Shown here: positions 54,370 to 62,948 of the stretch, in pieces
Layout: every line of letters starts with the position of its first letter
Position numbering within the stretch: position 1 is the stretch's first letter
Assembly (NCBI RefSeq): GCF_004363215.1
Contig: NZ_SNYS01000005.1
Location: 124,001 to 188,000, forward strand
Source of the DNA: Methanimicrococcus blatticola
GTDB lineage: Archaea; Halobacteriota; Methanosarcinia; Methanosarcinales; Methanosarcinaceae
Reading direction: 5' to 3'
DNA length: 64,000 nt
Made by a program: the position numbers and the translations under genes
The notes under the pieces: generated by a model
The model's database searches: none
What the model was told of the DNA's origin: nothing
Seen by the model: only the letters and a program-made list of their open reading frames with translations

Positions 54370-54996
54370 ATGACTTTAGAAAATCTTATTAGCTACTTCA
54401 ACTTGATGCCTTTTGACGATCCATCAGCACCTTCATATTACAATTTTTTATTAGCTGTTGCAACATTTCTATTCTTTTTTGCAACATTAATAACCATAAT
54501 AATTTCTTTAAAAATGGCATAGACTTCAAATACAGCACTTAAAGTAAACAAAATAGATCAGATCAATAGAGAAATTGTGTTGTTGGAAGATAAAATAAAT
54601 GAAAGTGATTTAAAAACTAAAAAGTTTACTGATCCATTAAATAGACACCTGATAAATCTGAATAATAGAATTGCAGATTTAAGCCCATCTATCGAAATAA
54701 AAGCAATAGATGAACCAACTATTGGGGAAACCATCATTATGATATTTAACATGACCCAAGATGAAAAAAACAATTATTTCGTTAGTGTCAAACTAAATGA
54801 AAAAGTGTTAGATTTATCGGTTTATCTTTATAGTTCTATGGAAAATAAAACACCATACATCCTTGAAGATTTATCAAAATTGATTAATGATGTGTTATTA
54901 ACCCTTTCCGATGAAAAAAAGCAGGATGATAAGAAAAGAGATGAAAATTATACAAGACTTACTAACCTTTTAAAACAAAAAGAAAAATTAAAATGA
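54370..54996 (+). CDS. Orphan membrane coiled-coil protein interrupted by in-frame TAG
   Basis: A single frame runs from ATG 54370 to TGA 54996 with one internal stop, TAG at 54520-54522 (codon 51). The first 50 codons encode an acidic start and one strong membrane span (about 25-47, ending SLKMA). The 157 codons after the TAG encode a helical, charged region (DQINREIVLLEDKINE ... LLKQKEKLK). Either UAG is read as pyrrolysine, or this is a one-stop pseudogene, or it is two adjoining genes, with GTG at 54577 as a start. Codon use is very AT-rich, unlike rpl15e. No family is recognised. Confidence 0.5.
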
Positions 54997-55263
54997 CAAA
55001 AAATGAGGAATACATACTCAATTTTTGAAAATCCTTTTCATTATTCCATTAATTAGAGACGATTAAAATCAAATTGAATTTATAATAAAATTAAATAATA
55101 GATTTCAACAGCATACAACAAAACGATAATAAATAAACAGCTTTGAAGAAAGAATTTAACAATTTTTCATTGATGTAAGTTACTTGTCATTATATACGTA
55201 TCTGTATTCATGATGAAGTTATTATATTCCATCCAAAAAACAAAGCCAGCATCTTAAATCAAT

Positions 55264-55827
55264 TCAAAAAATAGTAGGATAAAGGATTTTCAAAATATAT
55301 GGAATAGAGGCCTTTATGACATTTTTTGATTTCCCACCCAAGAATTTCAATGCTTTTATAGTTGTTAATTCCCGATCTATTTCATTTGAAACTTTCATTT
55401 CTTCAAGTATTTTTAAAAGTTCAGTTTTATCAACAGAATTCAATTCGGCATCAGAAAGATTATTTATTGTTTCAACTGCATTTTCCAATGTAACACTAGA
55501 CATATCAAAAATATTAGCTTCAGATTTAGATGATAAATTAGCATACATAGTAATTTGCAAGTCAATTCTTGCCTTTTCTAATTCCATTTCTCTTAATTTT
55601 TTATCTTGGGCTTCTTTTTCTTTTTCAAGAAGGAGATCATCAATACGAATTTCAAGAGCTTTGATGACAACTCCAGTAACACCGTATTTTGAGCCAATAG
55701 AAGGGCATTCTGTCCTGTATGCAAGACCTATTTGATGTGTTTTATAAGACGTATCACTATCTAATTCGGATCTAATAGATTCAATGTCTTTTTTTATATT
55801 ATTTATTTTATTATCATATGCTTCCAT
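55264..55827 (-). CDS. AT-rich orphan coiled-coil protein
   Basis: A 187-residue soluble protein. A long helical segment (about 1-30 and 60-105, with LEKEKEAQDKKLREMELEKARID) suggests a coiled coil. A central GSKYGVTGVVIKALEIRIDDLL and a hydrophobic C terminus (IKASIPYILKILYPTIF) could touch the membrane. Codon use is AT-rich like the gene at 54370 and unlike the rest, suggesting joint acquisition. No family is recognised. About 270 gene-free AT-rich bases separate the two. Confidence 0.6.
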   Translation of the reverse strand: MEAYDNKINNIKKDIESIRSELDSDTSYKTHQIGLAYRTECPSIGSKYGVTGVVIKALEIRIDDLLLEKEKEAQDKKLREMELEKARIDLQITMYANLSSKSEANIFDMSSVTLENAVETINNLSDAELNSVDKTELLKILEEMKVSNEIDRELTTIKALKFLGGKSKNVIKASIPYILKILYPTIF

Positions 55828-56034
55828 CAGTTTAAACTATGTCTCAATTTATAAAATACTTATTTAGACTCCAGTTAAATAAATCCTCAATAATTTACCG
55901 ACTAGAGAAAATAACAGATGCTGAAGCAATCTAAAGATGAAAACATAATAAGAAAGTACGGAGAGTATCAAAAAGAAAAAATGAAAAATCAAAAAACAAT
56001 TGTTTAAATATCAGAACCTAAAAATGAAACAGCA

Positions 56035-56265
56035 ATGATAAGAATTGAACTCGACCAAAACGGCATCAAAACAAACAAAGAAATTGACTTTGCAACTTTG
56101 AAAACCGCCGCCGACATTCTTAAAGAATTGAAAATCAATGAAGAGACGGCACTTTTATTTTTCAAAGGAAATCCGATTCCGTTTGACGAAAAAATTGAGG
56201 GAATCGGAATTGAAAATATTCAAGATAACGATTTTCGTATTTTAAAAGTAATATTTGACGAATAA
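56035..56265 (+). CDS. Small beta-grasp protein, MoaD/ThiS-like without GG tail
   Basis: A 76-residue protein. The order of a strand (IRIELDQNG), a helix (TAADILKELKI), strands (ETALLFFKGNPIPFDEKI) and a final DNDFRILKVIF strand fits the ThiS/MoaD/archaeal SAMP beta-grasp fold. The C terminus ends FDE rather than the Gly-Gly required for adenylation and thiocarboxylation, so a sulfur-carrier or modifier role is doubtful. It could be a structural ubiquitin-like domain. It lies 100 bases before the gene at 56365. Confidence 0.55.
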   Translation: MIRIELDQNGIKTNKEIDFATLKTAADILKELKINEETALLFFKGNPIPFDEKIEGIGIENIQDNDFRILKVIFDE

Positions 56266-56364
56266 TGGATTATTTGCTTATTTTGTATCGAAAAAAGCTT
56301 TAAGAGAGTTGAGTTTTATTACAGGGATAATCATTATACAGTTATTACAAGGTTTGATCAAGAA

Positions 56365-56952
56365 ATGACGGAATCTCCGGAAAAAAATGAGAAGCTGGTT
56401 TTCATATTTGATGTGGAAAGCCAACTCGAAAGTAAAATTTCCCTGTTTTTTAAAAGAAGTATAACGCCTTCGAAAATCGAATGCCCGCTTTACCGCTTGA
56501 CGCACAGCGCGAAAGGGTTAAAGCCGGAAGTTGCCGAATATATGACAAATTTCGGTCTTGAATACGAAACACTCTATCGTGATGAATTTATTAAAAAATA
56601 CGAGGGGTTTGAAATTTTCGGCACATTTAAGATTGCTGATGCCACTTACCCGTCCGTTTACATTGTGATTGGCAGCGAAAGAGAAGAGCGGCAGGTTTAC
56701 GAATTGATTGCCGCGCGCTATTTCAGCAAATGCGAATCCCTTTCTTGTTTCAGTCGCGTCTTAAAACGCAAATATTCTCAGTTCAAAGAACTCGGTCCCG
56801 CGGAATTTAAAAAAATAAACAGCCCGGGCTACAAACCCGAAAATGATTCTGACGAACTCGACGAAAAGGAAGAGAAAAAGCAGAAAATCGAAACCGCGCA
56901 TCAGAAAATCGTTGACATGGAAAACGAAATGAAAAAGAAACAAGCCGAATGA
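56365..56952 (+). CDS. Conserved-looking cytoplasmic protein of unknown function
   Basis: A 195-residue soluble protein with two cysteines close together (KCESLSCFSRV) near residue 120 and a C-terminal charged coiled-coil tail (about 155-195, rich in Glu and Lys). Codon use matches core genes, so it is probably native. Its stop is followed by a short ATGCAACATAAA-type repeat before the glycosylase gene. I recognise no domain. Confidence 0.6.
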   Translation: MTESPEKNEKLVFIFDVESQLESKISLFFKRSITPSKIECPLYRLTHSAKGLKPEVAEYMTNFGLEYETLYRDEFIKKYEGFEIFGTFKIADATYPSVYIVIGSEREERQVYELIAARYFSKCESLSCFSRVLKRKYSQFKELGPAEFKKINSPGYKPENDSDELDEKEEKKQKIETAHQKIVDMENEMKKKQAE

Positions 56953-57062
56953 CGAAACAAAACAGAAAAATGCAACATAAATATGCAACATAAACATGCA
57001 AAATAAACATGCAAAAAAGAAATGCTTCTGTTTTACTTTTTATTTTTATTCTTTTGATTTTT

Positions 57063-57638
57063 ATGACCGCCCCGAAAAGATTAGATTCTGATTTTTACAC
57101 CCGCGATGTTTTGGATGTCGCGCCCGACTTAATCGGCAAGATTCTTGTCCGCCGCCTGCCGACCGGAGAAGAGCTGCGTTACAGAATCACCGAAACAGAG
57201 GCCTACCGCGGCGTTGAAGACACGGGCTGTCACGCCAAAGCCGGTAAAACCAAACGAACGGAAACGCTGTACATGAAAGGCGGTCACGCTTACATTTATC
57301 TCTGCTACGGCGTTCACCACCTCATTAACGCTGTCACAGGACAAGAAGAGCAGCCGCAAGCCGCGCTGATTCGCGGCGTGGAAGAGTATTACGGTCCAGG
57401 GCGGCTGACAAAAGCTATGCAAATTACAAAAGAATTGAATGCGATTGATTTGACGGCATCGGATGAAATTTGGATTGAAGATGACGGAACGCTTCCCGAT
57501 TACGTGACCGGAAAAAGAATCGGAATAGATTATGCCGATGAATATTACAGAAATATCGAATGGCGATTTACAGCCCCGAGCGCCGCCAAACAGAAGAAAA
57601 CGGTTCGTGTAAAAAGAAATAAAGAAGTGACGCCATGA
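57063..57638 (+). CDS. DNA-3-methyladenine glycosylase (AAG/Mpg family)
   Basis: A monofunctional base-excision enzyme for alkylated purines and hypoxanthine; 191 residues. LDSDFYTRDVLDVAPDLIGKILVRR is the family start (residues 6-30), followed by ITETEAYRGVEDTGCHA with the catalytic Glu, GGHAYIYLCYGVHHLINAV and GPGRLTKAMQI. Eighteen hydrophobic codons before this ATG were excluded as not family-like. Its last codons overlap the next gene by four bases. The family is common in bacteria, so transfer is possible. Confidence 0.92.
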   Translation: MTAPKRLDSDFYTRDVLDVAPDLIGKILVRRLPTGEELRYRITETEAYRGVEDTGCHAKAGKTKRTETLYMKGGHAYIYLCYGVHHLINAVTGQEEQPQAALIRGVEEYYGPGRLTKAMQITKELNAIDLTASDEIWIEDDGTLPDYVTGKRIGIDYADEYYRNIEWRFTAPSAAKQKKTVRVKRNKEVTP

Positions 57639-58387
57639 TTACCAAAGAAATCATTCAATCGGAAACAGAAGAATTTATTGAAGACTACTGCCGCCGAAAT
57701 AATATTTCAAGAATTTGGCAAACGCCGTTGATTCGATATGCCGACGCGTTTCACCCAGAAATCCGCGCTCTTCAAACAATCGTCATCGAAAATCATCGAA
57801 TGCCTGAAGAAATTTTAAGCGACCCGACCGTGATTCTCGCTTACTACTTGCCGTTTATTCCCGGCGTTGCAAAAAGCAACATTGGAGGCGGACTTGCTTC
57901 AGAATGTTGGGCAAAAGCTTATCAGGAAACTTACAAATTGTCAAAGGAATTGAATAATCGGCTGATTCAATTGATAACAGACGCAGGTCACAGAGCAGCG
58001 TTTCCGGCTGATGCGAGTTCATTTGATGAAAATGTATTAAAAAGCAGATGGTCGCACCGTCATATTGCCAAAGTCGCCGGTCTTGGAACATTCGGGATCA
58101 ATCAAATGCTGATAACAGAAAACGGTTGCTGCGGCAGATATTATACGATTGTAACGGACCTCCCATTTGAAGCGAATGCGCCGCTGCAAGAAGAAAATTG
58201 TTTGTACAAAAGCAAGGAAAAATGCGGTGTCTGCGTCAAACACTGTTTTTCAGGCGCGCTCACGACCGAAAGATTTGACCGGCATAAATGCTACGAAACA
58301 ACACTTCGAAACGCTGCGATTTATGACGGATCAGAAATTTGCGGCAAATGTGTTGTCGGCCTGCCATGCTCTTTTAAAAAACCATAA
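57635..58387 (+). CDS. Epoxyqueuosine reductase-like iron-sulfur protein
   Basis: A 250-residue protein with the QueG-like cobalamin-type core, without a full HEAT-repeat C terminus. YYLPFIPGVAKSNIGGG, SHRHIAKVAGLGTFGINQMLIT and GRYYTIVTDL are shared with the QueG/archaeal ferredoxin family. Cysteines lie in KCGVCVKHC and EICGKCVVGLPC, enough for iron-sulfur clusters. Archaea have archaeosine, not queuosine, so a different substrate is expected. It is coupled to the glycosylase gene. Confidence 0.8.
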   Translation: MITKEIIQSETEEFIEDYCRRNNISRIWQTPLIRYADAFHPEIRALQTIVIENHRMPEEILSDPTVILAYYLPFIPGVAKSNIGGGLASECWAKAYQETYKLSKELNNRLIQLITDAGHRAAFPADASSFDENVLKSRWSHRHIAKVAGLGTFGINQMLITENGCCGRYYTIVTDLPFEANAPLQEENCLYKSKEKCGVCVKHCFSGALTTERFDRHKCYETTLRNAAIYDGSEICGKCVVGLPCSFKKP

Positions 58388-58432
58388 CATAATAAAAACT
58401 AAAGACTGTAGATCGATCTCGATTAATAATAT

Positions 58433-58768
58433 TCAATGATGCGTCCGCTCGACCACTTCAAGTCCCGTGGCTGAAATTCTTTTTTTAATTGAATCAATAT
58501 GCGGGCATAAATATTCGCCGTCTTTTCCCTTACACATGCAGGAAGATAAATGAACGGTTGTCGCGCCGTGTTTTTTAATGGATTCACATAAACGGGAAAC
58601 GCGCCTTCCGCTGCAGCCGCCGCAAGTAAAAACCGCGATTAAACTGTCGGTTTCATCATATTCCTGAAAAAAAGCGGTTTTGTTGTAGAAGGAATTAACG
58701 CAAGCAAAACCGGGACACGTTTCTGAAACAATATTGCATCGGATAATTGCGATTTTTTGTTGAGGCAT
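58433..58768 (-). CDS. CGGC-domain protein
   Basis: A 111-residue cytoplasmic protein of the CGGC family, a putative metal- or redox-binding group. It has IIRCNIVSETCPGFACVNSF, FTCGGCSGRRVSRL and LSSCMCKG, eight conserved-looking Cys in all, with a final CPHI. The function is unknown. The start at 58768 has GGTGACC just upstream and was preferred to an earlier Met. It converges on the QueG-like gene. Confidence 0.85.
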   Translation of the reverse strand: MPQQKIAIIRCNIVSETCPGFACVNSFYNKTAFFQEYDETDSLIAVFTCGGCSGRRVSRLCESIKKHGATTVHLSSCMCKGKDGEYLCPHIDSIKKRISATGLEVVERTHH

Positions 58769-58792
58769 AAGGTCACCCGTTAAAGAAAACAA

Positions 58793-59184
58793 ATAATGTG
58801 AATAAATAATGAATAGATAATAAAGCTAAAGCAGATTAAAGTTTCAGATTAAATTTGAAATAAAGCAAATCGAATTTCGAAATAAAACAAATCGAATCTT
58901 TGAAATAAAACAAATCGAATTTTTGAAATAAAAAACGGATGCTTTAAAAGCATCCGCCTTATTTGTTTTTGATCGTTGGTTGTTGTTTTTTGATCGATGG
59001 TTGTTGTTTTTGGTTGTTGTGTTTTGTTGTACTGTTGTGTTGTACTGTTGTATTGTTTGTACTGTTGTGTAACTGTCCGTTTTACACATAAGGTTGGATC
59101 GTTTTATCCGTTTTTGATACAGTTTTTCTTAGGCATGATTTATTTTTGTTTTTAGTTTGTTTTGTGATGAATCGAACCGGAAAT
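58793..59184. other. Gene-free stretch with short repeats
   Basis: It contains about three copies of a 25-26-bp unit (TTTGAAATAAAACAAATCGAA, 58852-58930), the hcp terminator hairpin and TACTGTTGTGTTG-type repeats (about 59020-59070). No gene is supported. Confidence 0.7.
58936..58956 (-). terminator. Terminator hairpin for hcp
   Basis: CGGATGCTTT and AAAGCATCCG pair around one base. On the minus strand the stem is followed by a T-run. It lies about 230 bases past the hcp stop. Confidence 0.65.
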
Positions 59185-60840
59185 TCAGAGCGTAATCAAT
59201 CTCTTCATATCAGATTCGACATCAGTGTTCTTGCTGACGTTGAATGTTTGAACCAACACGTCCAAAACAGTCGGGGACAAGCAGGCCGGAAGGGTGGGGC
59301 CGATAACGATGTTTTTAACGCCCAGAGAGAGAAGCGCCAAAAAGACAAGCGTTGCTTTTTGCTCGTACCATGCGATGTTGAAGACAAGCGGCAAATCGTT
59401 GACAGATTCCGCTCCGAAAACTTCAGCAAGTTTTAACGCAATCACGACAAGCGAATAACAATCGTTGCACTGCCCCGCATCCAAAACACGCGGAATGCCG
59501 CCGATGTCGCCAAGATCCAGTTTGTTATAACGGTATTTGGCGCAGCCTGCCGTTAAAATGATTGTGTTATCAGGAAGTGCCTCCGCGAAATCAGAATAAT
59601 ATTCGCGTTCTTTGCGGCGTCCGTCACAGCCGGCCATCACGACAAATTTTTGAATGTCGCCGGACTGAACAGCGCTGACAACTTTATCGGCAACCGATAA
59701 AACCGCGTCATGCGCAAATCCGGTCATGACTGTTCCGTTTTCAATTTCTTTCGGCGCAGCGCATGTCTTTGCAAGCGCGATGATTTCTGAGAAATCCTTG
59801 CTGCCGTCTGAATTTGCCGGAATGTGTTTGGCTGAAACAGTTCCGTCAGACCAGCCGACCATGTTTGTTGTAAACAAACGGTCGATGTAAGTGTCTTTGG
59901 GGGGAACGAGACAGTTTGTTGTCATTAAAATCGGACCGTTGAAACTTTCGAATTCCGATTTCTGCTGCCACCAAGCATTGCCGTAATTGCCGACCAGATG
60001 ATCGTATTTTTGGAAGAACGGATAAGCGTTTGCCGGAAGCATTTCGCCGTGCGTGTAAATGTCGACGCCCGTTCCTTTGGTTTGTTCCAAAAGCATTTCC
60101 AAATCTTTCAAATCGTGACCGCTGATTAAGATTCCGGGCTTTTGACCGACGCCTGTTGAGACCGCAGTCGGGACGGGACTGCCGTAAGTGCCTGTGTTGG
60201 CTGTGTCCAGCATGGACATGATTTTGACGCCGATGCTGCCGCATTCCATCAAAAGCGCAACCATTTGATCCACATTTGGCTTTTCAAGCGGTGAATCTTC
60301 GATTGTTGACACAAGTGCCTTTTCAATAAATTGATAAATTTCATCGCTTTCAGAATTTAAAATTAAAGCGTGAATTCCGTAAGCAGAAATCCCCTTCAAC
60401 CCATAGATGAGTGTTTCCCGAAGAGAACGGACATCGACATTTTCGATAGACAGGATACCGATTTCTTCCGCTGTTTTTGTCATTAACTCTTCATAAGTAA
60501 TGACAGCGGCATTGGGCGCATGGGGGCCGGGCGGCGCGCCGTTGTGAACGGCATTTCGAACAACATCTCGTCTCTTGATTGTTTCTTGAATCATTTGTTC
60601 AAAATACGCAGCGTCGAAATTGACATTTGTCAGTGTTGAAAACAAAGCTTCCATGACAAACGGTCCGAAGTCGGAGTCGTTGCAGTCTTTTGTGCGGCCG
60701 CGACTGTTGCAGAAAGCATAGCCCTTCAGCGCGTAAATCAAACGGTCTTGAAGAACGGCGACGTCGCCTTTTTTTCCGCACATGCCGTTCATCGTACAAC
60801 CTGTGCCGTTCATCGTTTCTTCACATTGATAACAAAACAT
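59185..60840 (-). CDS. hcp: Hydroxylamine reductase / hybrid cluster protein
   Basis: A hybrid [4Fe-2S-2O] cluster enzyme of 551 residues that handles NO or hydroxylamine stress. The N-terminal cubane ligands are FCYQCEETMNGTGCTMNGMCGKK, spacing C-x2-C-x8-C-x5-C, the class found in anaerobes and archaea. The hybrid cluster ligands include GHDLKDLEMLLEQTKG, TTNCLVPP, TAGCAKYRYN and AGQCNDCYSL. The start was set at MFCYQ, seven bases after GAGGG. It is divergent from an HxlR regulator with many cysteines. Confidence 0.96.
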   Translation of the reverse strand: MFCYQCEETMNGTGCTMNGMCGKKGDVAVLQDRLIYALKGYAFCNSRGRTKDCNDSDFGPFVMEALFSTLTNVNFDAAYFEQMIQETIKRRDVVRNAVHNGAPPGPHAPNAAVITYEELMTKTAEEIGILSIENVDVRSLRETLIYGLKGISAYGIHALILNSESDEIYQFIEKALVSTIEDSPLEKPNVDQMVALLMECGSIGVKIMSMLDTANTGTYGSPVPTAVSTGVGQKPGILISGHDLKDLEMLLEQTKGTGVDIYTHGEMLPANAYPFFQKYDHLVGNYGNAWWQQKSEFESFNGPILMTTNCLVPPKDTYIDRLFTTNMVGWSDGTVSAKHIPANSDGSKDFSEIIALAKTCAAPKEIENGTVMTGFAHDAVLSVADKVVSAVQSGDIQKFVVMAGCDGRRKEREYYSDFAEALPDNTIILTAGCAKYRYNKLDLGDIGGIPRVLDAGQCNDCYSLVVIALKLAEVFGAESVNDLPLVFNIAWYEQKATLVFLALLSLGVKNIVIGPTLPACLSPTVLDVLVQTFNVSKNTDVESDMKRLITL

Positions 60841-60947
60841 TTTTTTCCCTCTCATTTTTCACTTTTTTTATTAGCTTTCATACGTTTTCCGTATTGCTCT
60901 CAGTTATTATGCTCAAAACGATTCAAAAACAATCGAAGATGAACAAT

Positions 60948-60989
60948 ATCTTTGAGATACTAAATACAAAGATGATATTCATTTAAATA
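60948..60989 (+). promoter_or_regulatory. hcp-hxlR intergenic dyad and TATA box
   Basis: ATCTTTG (60948-60954) and CAAAGAT (60967-60973) form a perfect 7-bp inverted repeat with a 12-base spacer. TTTAAATA (60982-60989) follows 24 bases before the hxlR start. This fits a dimeric regulator acting on both divergent genes. Confidence 0.55.
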
Positions 60990-61013
60990 GTAGAAAGTTT
61001 CATATCGGATACT

Positions 61014-61370
61014 ATGAAAGATTGTACAATTTACAAAATAATGGACTTGGTCGGCAAGAAATGGACGCTTTGCATTCTCCATGAACTGTACAAAGGAAAC
61101 ATGTGCGACAAACGCTTTAACGAACTGAAAAGCCAATTAAACGACATCACGCCCAAAACATTATCTGCCCGCCTCAAAGAAATGGAACAAGAAGGATTAA
61201 TCACAAAAACCGTTGATTCCACATCATTCCCCGTCAAATGCGAATACGCGCTGACAGACAGCGGAAAAGAATTGGTAGAAATTGTCCAATCATTAAAAGA
61301 GTGGGGACACAAATGGATTGTCAACAATGAAGCCTGCCGCAGAACGCTTTGCATCGAATGTAAAGCATAA
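61014..61370 (+). CDS. HxlR-family transcriptional regulator
   Basis: A 118-residue winged-helix dimer. VGKKWTLCILHELYKG and FNELKSQLNDITPKTLSARLKEMEQEGLI form the family winged helix. Cysteines at residues 4, 20 and 31 and a C-terminal ACRRTLCIECKA suggest a redox- or NO-sensing type, like HypR or similar thiol sensors. It is divergent from hcp with a dyad between, so control of hcp is inferred. Confidence 0.88.
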   Translation: MKDCTIYKIMDLVGKKWTLCILHELYKGNMCDKRFNELKSQLNDITPKTLSARLKEMEQEGLITKTVDSTSFPVKCEYALTDSGKELVEIVQSLKEWGHKWIVNNEACRRTLCIECKA

Positions 61371-61518
61371 CCACAAAACCATATCACAAAATCATAAATC
61401 ACAAAATCATAAATCACAAATCATAAAACCATAATAAGCCGATTAACTCGACAAACAAAAAACGAATTAATTTTTATTTTTTCAAAAACGAATCACGGCA
61501 GAACGCAAATGAAACCCG

Positions 61519-62030
61519 AATCAACCACCCGCTAATTTTCGATTCTGAACGGAGCGAAGCGGAGTGAGGAATCGGAAATTTGCGGATTCGTACCCAGCCG
61601 ATACAGCAAAGATGAAAAACTGCTTTCAATTTGATTGATTTGCTTTTGTTTTGCTACGTACATTTAATTTATTGCGTGTGTCGGCGCTGTTGCGTTCATC
61701 TGCCCTATTTTATCACAGCCGTTCGCTTCGCGAACGTGATGCTGCTACCTTTCGGTTCTGCTTGCCGCTGTTACCTTACGGTTCTGCTTGCCGCTGCTAC
61801 CTTACGGTTCTGCTTGCCGCTGCTACCTTACCGTTTCTGCTTGCCGCTGCTACCTTACGATTCTGCTTGCCGCTGCTACCTTACCGTTTCTGCTTGCCGC
61901 TGCTACCTTACCGTTTCTGCTTGCCGTTGCTACCTTACCGTTTCTGCTTGCCGTTGCTACCTCGCTGTTTCTGCTTTGCTGCCGCCACCTTGCCGTTTCC
62001 GCTTTGCTGCCGCGCCGCCGCCCGCAAAAC
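61519..62030. repeat. GCGAAGC hairpin island 4 (inverted orientation)
   Basis: Same elements as islands 1-3 on the opposite strand. The long hairpin (61530-61584) has apex GGAGCGAAGCGGAG, then the complement of GTACGAATCCG and GCTGTATCGGC, then GTTCGCTTCGCGAAC (61721-61735). A 26-27-bp array (about 61738-61990) follows, of about nine units with TTGCCGCTGCTACCTTACCG. The end reads CCGCCGCCCGCAAAACCCC. ORFs over it are low-complexity repeats of CRCYLTV and are rejected. Confidence 0.9.
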
Positions 62031-62040
62031 CCCGACTTTA

Positions 62041-62428
62041 ATGTAATTTGAAATAAACGCAGCCCTGTTTTGATTAGAGGAGACAGAACATTTTGTTTTG
62101 AAAAGAGATTAAAACAAAAAAGAAATCGGAAGAAAACAAAAACACTTTTGAGAGGTGGCTGTAAAGATTTTTGTTTCCTTCCGAGTTGATGTTGCTCGGA
62201 AATCGCAGTTCCGGATTGGCGACGTGATAAAACTGCAAAAACCGGCAATCGTGTTGCTTTAAACGGCGGCAGCCGAATAAAACAATCGTTTAGATCATCT
62301 TGAGATTTGATTTTTGAAACAATCAGATTTGGAATAAAGTGAATAAAAATAAATTGAAATATGAAATATTGAAAAATAATCAAAAGGCCAATCGATTATA
62401 TTTTGATTATCGTTCGACTATCATTTAA
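62041..62428. other. Non-coding stretch with a GC-richer patch
   Basis: Between island 4 and the feo genes no gene is supported. A patch of about 62150-62285 is clearly richer in G and C than its surroundings and contains CCGAGTTGATGTTGCTCGG, a small hairpin. A minus-strand frame crosses it but continues into island 4 and looks spurious. A decayed gene or a structured RNA are possibilities. Confidence 0.4.
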
Positions 62429-62641
62429 TTATCGTTTGATGGTTTTCAATTCATCTTTTTTATGTGATGAGCCGCCGCAGCAACTGCCGCCGGTTGACTT
62501 TGAACAGCCGCCTGTGGAGCAGCCTGCGCATCCGGTCTCGCCTTTCATGAACTTGCGAATCTGGCGGAAAAGAATGAACGCCGCGAATATGAGAAGCGCG
62601 TAAACCAAAAGCTGCGGAAGAAGAGAAACAATGTCGACCAT
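62429..62641 (-). CDS. FeoB-associated Cys-rich membrane protein
   Basis: A 70-residue protein with one N-terminal membrane span (about 5-25), a basic RQIRKF segment and a Cys/Gly-rich tail (ETGCAGCSTGGCSK and GGSCCGGSSHKK). Small proteins of this kind accompany FeoB in many anaerobes and are thought to help iron delivery. It lies two bases after the stop of the 44-residue gene upstream, whose end supplies its GGAGG ribosome site. Confidence 0.85.
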   Translation of the reverse strand: MVDIVSLLPQLLVYALLIFAAFILFRQIRKFMKGETGCAGCSTGGCSKSTGGSCCGGSSHKKDELKTIKR

Positions 62642-62643
62642 CT

Positions 62644-62778
62644 TCAGACCTCCGGGTTGAACGCGACGAGAGAAATGATTTCATTGAGATGAATGCCGCC
62701 GAGGTGAATGCCTTCAAAACGGATATCACTGAGATGAATACCGGAAAAACCGGCCTGATTGACATGAATTCCTGTCAT
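62644..62778 (-). CDS. 44-residue His-bearing pentad-repeat mini-protein in the feo operon
   Basis: ATG at 62778 with CAGGAGA eight bases upstream; the TGA lies two bases before the next gene. The sequence divides into five-residue units: TGIHV, NQAGF, SGIHL, SDIRF, EGIHL, GGIHL, NEIIS. The third residue is hydrophobic, the fifth is Leu/Phe/Val, and His is at position four in four of them. This is the shape of a short right-handed beta-helix (pentapeptide-like) with a line of His. Tight coupling on both sides supports a real gene. An iron-binding role is inference. Confidence 0.6.
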   Translation of the reverse strand: MTGIHVNQAGFSGIHLSDIRFEGIHLGGIHLNEIISLVAFNPEV

Positions 62779-62948
62779 TTAAAATCTCCTGAATTTTTGT
62801 TTTTGAGTTATTTATGAGTTGTTTTTAAGTTTGTTTGTGAGTTTGTTTTTTGTTTTTTATTTTTGAGTTCTTTGACCATAACCGGATAAATGAGAACTTC
62901 CCGAATTGAATCGGGAAGCGAACATTTATTTTAAAGATTCAAAAGCAT

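Noticed and set aside
61631-62051. Three plus-strand ORFs rich in CRCYLTV or LLPYRFC repeats
   Set aside because: They are translations of the 26-27-bp array in island 4 in three frames, so none is a special frame.
61850-62383. A 177-codon minus-strand ORF
   Set aside because: Its second half is island 4 repeat sequence, and the first half has no ribosome site. A decayed gene in the GC-richer patch remains possible.
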